DNA of 64,000 nucleotides, from the NCBI GenBank assembly GCA_036504335.1, contig DASXVJ010000030.1:15432-79431 (forward strand), given 5' to 3'. Below, one piece after another: positions 60,187 through 64,000 of this stretch (position 1 is its first letter; each line of letters starts with the position of its first letter). The stretch comes from Fen-183 sp036504335 (lineage in GTDB: Bacteria > Acidobacteriota > Thermoanaerobaculia > UBA5066). Below the pieces are notes generated by a model that saw nothing but the letters and a program-made list of their open reading frames with translations, searched no databases and was not told the origin of the DNA. The position numbers and the translations under genes are program-made.

Positions 60187-60336
60187 ATGCTCTGGACCAT
60201 CTTCGTGATCCTTCTCGTCCTGTGGCTTCTGGGCATGGTGACGTCCTACACCCTGGGCGGGTTCATTCACATCCTGCTGGTCGTCGCCATCGTGGTCGTC
60301 CTCATCCGCGTCATCCAGGGCCGACGGCCCGTCTGA
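60187..60336 (+). CDS. lmo0937 family small membrane protein
   Basis: A 49-residue peptide, MLWTIFVILLVLWLLGMVTSY at the N-terminus, then two tight hydrophobic helices and a short basic tail (VIQGRRPV). It matches the lmo0937/DUF5670 stress-associated family almost exactly in length and pattern. A GGAGGAAG ribosome-binding site lies 6 bases before the ATG. The family's function is unknown. Its neighbours are SOD and the small stress proteins. Confidence 0.85.
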   Translation: MLWTIFVILLVLWLLGMVTSYTLGGFIHILLVVAIVVVLIRVIQGRRPV

Positions 60337-60408
60337 GCCCGCGCCGGCCCCGAGGAGCATCAGCCACCGGGAGGCGAATCAACTCGTCCACAGACCGCGA
60401 CCTCGACT

Positions 60409-61728
60409 TCAGACCCCGCTGCCTCTGAGCACGGTCACGACCGTTCTCAGGAGCACGAACAGGTCCAGCGCCGGCGTCCAGTGGAAGAGGTAACCGAGGT
60501 CGTAGCGGAGCTTGACGTCCGGCTGGGTCGCATAGGCTCCCATGACCTGCGCGAGGCCGGTGAGGCCCGGCTTCAGGACGTGGCGGAGCCGGTAGGCCGG
60601 AACCTGCGCTGCGAATGTCTCGACGAACTCGGGACGCTCCGGCCGCGGGCCGATGAGGCTCATCGAGCCGCCGACCACGTGCAGCAGCTGCGGGAGCTCG
60701 TCGAGCCGTGACCTTCGCAGGAGCCCCCCGACGCGCGTCACGCGCTCGTCGTCCGGGACGGAGAGTGTCGGGCCCGTGCGCGCCTCCGCGTCCCTCCGCA
60801 TCGTCCGGACCTTCCAGAGCTGGAACGTCCCGCCGCCCCGCCCGACGCGCCGCTGCCGGATCCACGGGGCGCCCGGGCTCTCGAGCGCGACGGCCGCCGT
60901 CACCACGAGAAGGACCGGGAGCGCAAGAAGAGTCAGCGCCGTCCCGAGGACGAGGTCGAGAGCGCGGCGCCACGCGAACGCGAACGCGCTCGCGCCGCGC
61001 GTCACGACGGGCACGAGCGGGAGGTCGCCGAGGCTGCGCGTCACGACGCGCGACGCGACGACGTCCGCGACGCCGGGCAGGATCCAGAGGTCGAAGTCAT
61101 GCTCGAGGCTGCGCTCGAGAAGGGTCACGAGCGTGCGGCGATCCTCCGGCTTGTCCGACGCGAAAAGCACGTCCCGGGCCGGGCCGGGCGTCCACGCGGA
61201 AGGATCCTCGCGCCACTCGAGCAGCGTGTGGCCGGTGATCCGCCCGGACGCGAGCGCGTCGGCCGCGCGCCGGGCGTCCTCCCCCGCTCCGAGAACGAGG
61301 ACGGGGCGCATCCCGATCGGCGCGACGGCGTCCGCGGCCCGCCGCCAGAGCCCGAGGCTCACCGACAGGAGGGGGACCCAGAGGAGAAGGACGGTGCGCG
61401 GCACGGACCGGCCTGCAAGGAAATAGAGCGCGACGAGAAGGCCGCCCGCCAGGAGCGCCGCCACGAGGAGCCCGCCGCGCTCCTTCAGCGAAGCGAGCGG
61501 CTCGTCGTACGTGCCGGCGAGCCAGAGCGCGGACAGCGTGACGAGCGCGACTCCCGCGAGCCACGGCGCGTCCAGCGGGACGTTCGGCGCAGGGAGGGTC
61601 CCTTGTGTGCCCGGCAGCGGCAGCACGCGCCGAACGGCGACGATCACGGCGAAGAGGGCCGCGGCGACGGACACGTCGCCCGACGCGAGGAGAGCCGTGC
61701 GGCCCGCGAAGCGCCCGCGCGGCCTCAT
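60409..61728 (-). CDS. Polyprenyl-phosphate sugar-1-phosphate transferase
   Basis: A 439-residue membrane enzyme of the bacterial sugar transferase (WcaJ/WbaP) type. Four or five helices (about 10-130) are followed by a Rossmann-like domain (about 140-230), another helix, and the catalytic domain with KVRTMRRDAE, a RSRLDELPQLLHV segment and GPRPERPEFV. It moves a sugar-1-phosphate onto undecaprenyl phosphate as the first step of a polysaccharide repeat. It overlaps the GT gene as ATGA. Confidence 0.9.
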   Translation of the reverse strand: MRPRGRFAGRTALLASGDVSVAAALFAVIVAVRRVLPLPGTQGTLPAPNVPLDAPWLAGVALVTLSALWLAGTYDEPLASLKERGGLLVAALLAGGLLVALYFLAGRSVPRTVLLLWVPLLSVSLGLWRRAADAVAPIGMRPVLVLGAGEDARRAADALASGRITGHTLLEWREDPSAWTPGPARDVLFASDKPEDRRTLVTLLERSLEHDFDLWILPGVADVVASRVVTRSLGDLPLVPVVTRGASAFAFAWRRALDLVLGTALTLLALPVLLVVTAAVALESPGAPWIRQRRVGRGGGTFQLWKVRTMRRDAEARTGPTLSVPDDERVTRVGGLLRRSRLDELPQLLHVVGGSMSLIGPRPERPEFVETFAAQVPAYRLRHVLKPGLTGLAQVMGAYATQPDVKLRYDLGYLFHWTPALDLFVLLRTVVTVLRGSGV

Positions 61729-62879
61729 GCCCGCTCCCGGGCTTCGCGGTATCCCGCCGCCAGCGCGTTCACGGATTCCCGCCGATCCGCGTGCGCCTCG
61801 ACCCACCCGCGCGCCCGCGCGCCTTCGGCGGCGGCCGCTTCGGGATCGTTCAGCAGCGCGACGAGCGCGGCGGCGAACTCCTCGTCGGTGCGCGCCGTCC
61901 TCACCGGCGGCGCCTCTCCACCCGCAGCGGCCCGCTCCGCCACCTCGGGGGACGCGACCACCGCGGCGCCCGCCTCGAACGCCTCGAAGATCTTGTTCGG
62001 CGTGCCGGTTCCCATGGCGACCGGAGCCGCGGCCACGCGCGCCGTCCGCAGGAACGCGGCCATGTCGGGGACGGGGCTCACGACCTCGACGCCGTCCTTC
62101 CCCGAGCGCGCCAGGAGCCAGGCGGGAGCGTCGGCGCCTCCGAGGACGAGGCGCGCCGCCGGTGCATCCCGTCTCACCCGGGGCCAGACGTCGTCGAGGA
62201 GGCGTTTCACGGCGAGGACGTTCGGACGGTACCGGAGCCGGCCCGAGAATGCCACGACGGGGCCGCGCGGCCCCGGGGCGAGCGGTCCGACGACGACGCC
62301 GTTCGCGACGGCGCGCGTCCCCGGCGGAAGGTGCGCGGCGTCGAACGGCGTCGTCGCGAAGAGCACGGAGGCGCCCTCGGCGGCACGCGCCTCGGCGCGC
62401 GCGAGGCGCGGCGCCTCGGCCTCCCAGTACGCGCGGCGCCACGGCGCCGGGTCCTCGTTCGCGGCCTGGCGCGCAGCCGCAGCGAGCGCGTCCACGTAGT
62501 CGACGACGCGCGGCAGCGCGGGCAGCGTGCCGACGTGCGCGAGGAGGCGCGGGAGGAGGACGCAGACGAGGAGGTCCGCGCCGCGCGCGGCGTCCGAGAG
62601 AGAAGACCGGAAAGAGCCTGCGAAAAGGGCCGATTGAAGCGGCTCGCCGGAAATCGCCGCCGACGCGAGCCGCATCGGAAGCGAAATCCGCTGAAGACGC
62701 ACAGGATGGACGGCTGCCGCATTCTCCACTCGAAGAATCTCTTCCCCTCCCCCGACTCCCCCCACGACTGCCGTCTCGTAGCCCGCGCGGGCGAGCGCGG
62801 CGAGGTGGAGTTCCGCCCGCAGCCGGTCGCCCGTGTGGCCGGTCCCCGGCAGGCGCGGGACGAGAAGGACGGCCTTCAC
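61725..62879 (-). CDS. GT4-like glycosyltransferase
   Basis: A 384-residue GT-B fold glycosyltransferase. The N-terminus RLPGTGHTGDRLRAELHLAAL is typical of GT4-type enzymes; the C-domain has VVAFSGRLRYRPNVLAVKRLL and GTGTPNKIFEAFEAGAAVV, where the E-x7-E motif is expected. It probably extends the lipid-linked polysaccharide. GTG 62879 overlaps the upstream gene as GTGA. An AT-rich segment (62590-62745) near residue 45-95 carries a copy of the dispersed motif. Confidence 0.87.
   Translation of the reverse strand: MKAVLLVPRLPGTGHTGDRLRAELHLAALARAGYETAVVGGVGGGEEILRVENAAAVHPVRLQRISLPMRLASAAISGEPLQSALFAGSFRSSLSDAARGADLLVCVLLPRLLAHVGTLPALPRVVDYVDALAAAARQAANEDPAPWRRAYWEAEAPRLARAEARAAEGASVLFATTPFDAAHLPPGTRAVANGVVVGPLAPGPRGPVVAFSGRLRYRPNVLAVKRLLDDVWPRVRRDAPAARLVLGGADAPAWLLARSGKDGVEVVSPVPDMAAFLRTARVAAAPVAMGTGTPNKIFEAFEAGAAVVASPEVAERAAAGGEAPPVRTARTDEEFAAALVALLNDPEAAAAEGARARGWVEAHADRRESVNALAAGYREARERA
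62722..62745 (+). repeat. Dispersed AT-rich motif, copy in the GT4-like gene
   Basis: ACTCGAAGAATCTCTTCCCC at 62728-62747 is a one-base-shorter form of the motif with the usual pyrimidine flank. Confidence 0.5.
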
Positions 62880-64000
62880 GCGGGCGGCCTCGCGCGGTGC
62901 CACCGCGAAGGTGAGGTGACGCCGCGGACGACGGCGCCGATCCACATGAGAAGCGAGTCGGAGAGATCGGCGGCGGAGACCGGAGGGCATTCGGCGGGAT
63001 AGCCGATGCGGCGGCGAAGCGCTGCGACCGAGAGCCACTCGAAGGCGAGGGTGGATTTTCCTTCGAGTGAAAGAAGCAGAAGGCAGACCAGGAGCGCGAC
63101 GGGCCGCGCCGTACCAGCCGCGGCGCCGCCCCCGCCCGCTGCGAGGCCCGTCCACGCGCCACTCGAAGAAAAAACCACCATCGCAACATCCGATGCGCTT
63201 GCAAGAGTCGCGAGGGTCCCAAGCAGAAGGATCCTCGGCCGGAGCCAGAAATCCGCCGCCAGCACGAACGTCCCGACCGGTCGCCTTGCGAAGCTCCGGA
63301 CGAGATTTCCGAGTCCGGCGAAAAAGAGCTTCACGTGCCCGCCGAACCAGCGCGCCCGCGACCGCCCCATCGCGCCCGCTTCCGCGGAGGGTTCGTCGAA
63401 GGCGAACGGGCCCTCCAGTGCGCGCACGACGACGCCCTCGGCCAGGAGCGCGAGCGTCGCCTCGGAGTCCTCGGCCGTCGTCCGTGTGGCCGCCGCGGGC
63501 CCGAGGCGGAACGCGCGCGGCGAAAAGCCCATCGCCTTGCCGCGCAGGCGCACGGGCAGACCCTCCGCGTCGCGCGCCCGGTCGTCGAGCCGCGCCTCGG
63601 CGAGTGACAACGCCTCGACGCGCGGGGCCCCCGGCGCCGGGACGCCCGCGGGGCGGACCGGCAGCTGGAACGCTTCGGCTCCCTCCGGCACACGGAGGTC
63701 CTGGACGAACCCCTCGGACACACGCATGTCGGCGTCGAAGACGAGGATGTAGGAGTAATCGTCCAACCGCACGCCAAGCGCGTCGGCGAGAAACGCCAGC
63801 GCATGCCCTTTGGAAGGCCCGGGGGATTTCTTGGAAAGGTAATCGACTCCGTCGCGCACGAGACGTGCCTCGGCCTCGGGGTCCGGGCCGTCGAGGAGGA
63901 CGAGGACGTCGATGGCCTCCCTCTTCAGATCCGAAGCCAGATCCCCCACCCGCGCGCCCTCGGCGCGCGACGGGATCACGGCGAGGAGCCTCCCCGGCGC
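62876..64000 (-). CDS. GT2-like glycosyltransferase (5' end beyond window)
   Basis: At least 374 residues are visible, and the frame is open at the right edge, so the N-terminus is cut. The first visible residues, APGRLLAVIPSRAEG, fit the beta-1 strand of a GT-A fold. The metal site is VFDADMRV (DxD), then AEDSEATLALL and RARWFGGHVKLFF resemble the catalytic and QxxRW-type region of membrane GT2 enzymes. Three hydrophobic helices follow (about 245-330). It could polymerise or extend a surface glycan. Two copies of the dispersed motif lie inside it. Confidence 0.85.
   Translation of the reverse strand, partial: APGRLLAVIPSRAEGARVGDLASDLKREAIDVLVLLDGPDPEAEARLVRDGVDYLSKKSPGPSKGHALAFLADALGVRLDDYSYILVFDADMRVSEGFVQDLRVPEGAEAFQLPVRPAGVPAPGAPRVEALSLAEARLDDRARDAEGLPVRLRGKAMGFSPRAFRLGPAAATRTTAEDSEATLALLAEGVVVRALEGPFAFDEPSAEAGAMGRSRARWFGGHVKLFFAGLGNLVRSFARRPVGTFVLAADFWLRPRILLLGTLATLASASDVAMVVFSSSGAWTGLAAGGGGAAAGTARPVALLVCLLLLSLEGKSTLAFEWLSVAALRRRIGYPAECPPVSAADLSDSLLMWIGAVVRGVTSPSRWHRARPPA
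63163..63170 (+). repeat. Dispersed AT-rich motif core in the GT2-like gene (first copy)
   Basis: CTCGAAGAAAAAAC here, with a related minus-strand CACTCGAAGGAAAATCC about 100 bases to the left. Confidence 0.4.
63822..63836 (-). repeat. Dispersed AT-rich motif in the GT2-like gene (second copy)
   Basis: The minus strand reads TTCCAAGAAATCCCC, an exact match to the core, in the frame S-K-K-S. Confidence 0.55.

Noticed and set aside
1..64000. CRISPR arrays, tRNA, rRNA, insertion sequences or prophage
   Set aside because: No regularly spaced repeats, no tRNA- or rRNA-like sequence in the few short intergenic gaps, and no transposase or integrase motif was seen.

Overview
This is a gene-dense, roughly 70% GC stretch with no rRNA, tRNA, insertion sequence, phage gene or CRISPR array. 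It comes from a Gram-negative bacterium: it encodes an Mla-type retrograde lipid transporter, FadL-like and small outer-membrane barrels, a system I cytochrome c maturation cluster and an O-antigen-ligase-like protein. The M13 peptidase, several Ser/Thr kinases, secreted Ig-like proteins and very high GC at third codon positions suggest an uncultured Acidobacteriota-type organism. That assignment is inference only. Neighbouring co-directional genes very often share ATGA, GTGA or TTGA stop/start overlaps.

Layout. 1-7028: a tight cluster with a CarH-like B12-binding domain, a flavin amine oxidase, DUF1365, two CFA-synthase-type methyltransferases, a small membrane protein, DUF1295 and an ECF sigma factor. 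It resembles photo-oxidative-stress lipid-modification regulons. 7054-11498: a membrane TPR protein with a C-terminal kinase, a small beta-barrel and a threonine-dehydratase-like enzyme. 11495-17221: a DUF374 acyltransferase diverges from ccmA, ccmB, ccmC, a ccmD-like gene, ccmE (CxxxY type) and ccmF. 17280-25498: M13 peptidase, DinB-like protein, gamma-glutamyltransferase, a urate-oxidase-N-like membrane protein, Mrp, PlsC and a secreted CARDB-like protein. 25699-30711: an MlaE-MlaF-MlaD transporter followed by two dehydrogenase-type genes. 30784-34212: UDP-glucose dehydrogenase, UDP-xylose synthase and a degenerate GGDEF protein. 34209-42197: a FadL-like barrel, a kinase with a PEGA-like tail, a 1021-residue secreted protein, a TPR protein and an FHA-RDD protein.

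42194-54793: UvrA, a methyltransferase, MarC, GNAT, a GGDEF-EAL protein, a nitrate/taurine-type ABC transporter without a binding protein, CHAD, a CBM9-like protein, UPF0158 and MutY. 54818-60336: an O-antigen-ligase-like TPR protein, then a stress block with a ferritin-like protein, small membrane proteins, an AI-2E exporter, a periplasmic protein, SOD and an lmo0937-type peptide. 60409-64000: a polysaccharide operon read leftward (polyprenyl sugar transferase, GT4-like and GT2-like transferases) that runs off the right edge.

Two genome-scale patterns stand out. First, an AT-rich motif close to TTCNAAGAA(A/G)ATC with pyrimidine-rich flanks recurs more than a dozen times inside unrelated genes, in different frames and both orientations. 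Second, many operon-leading genes have a TAGAAT/TATCCT-like hexamer only 4-12 bases before the start codon, which points to leaderless or near-leaderless transcripts. A smaller set of mostly stress and secreted genes carries a strong Shine-Dalgarno sequence instead.
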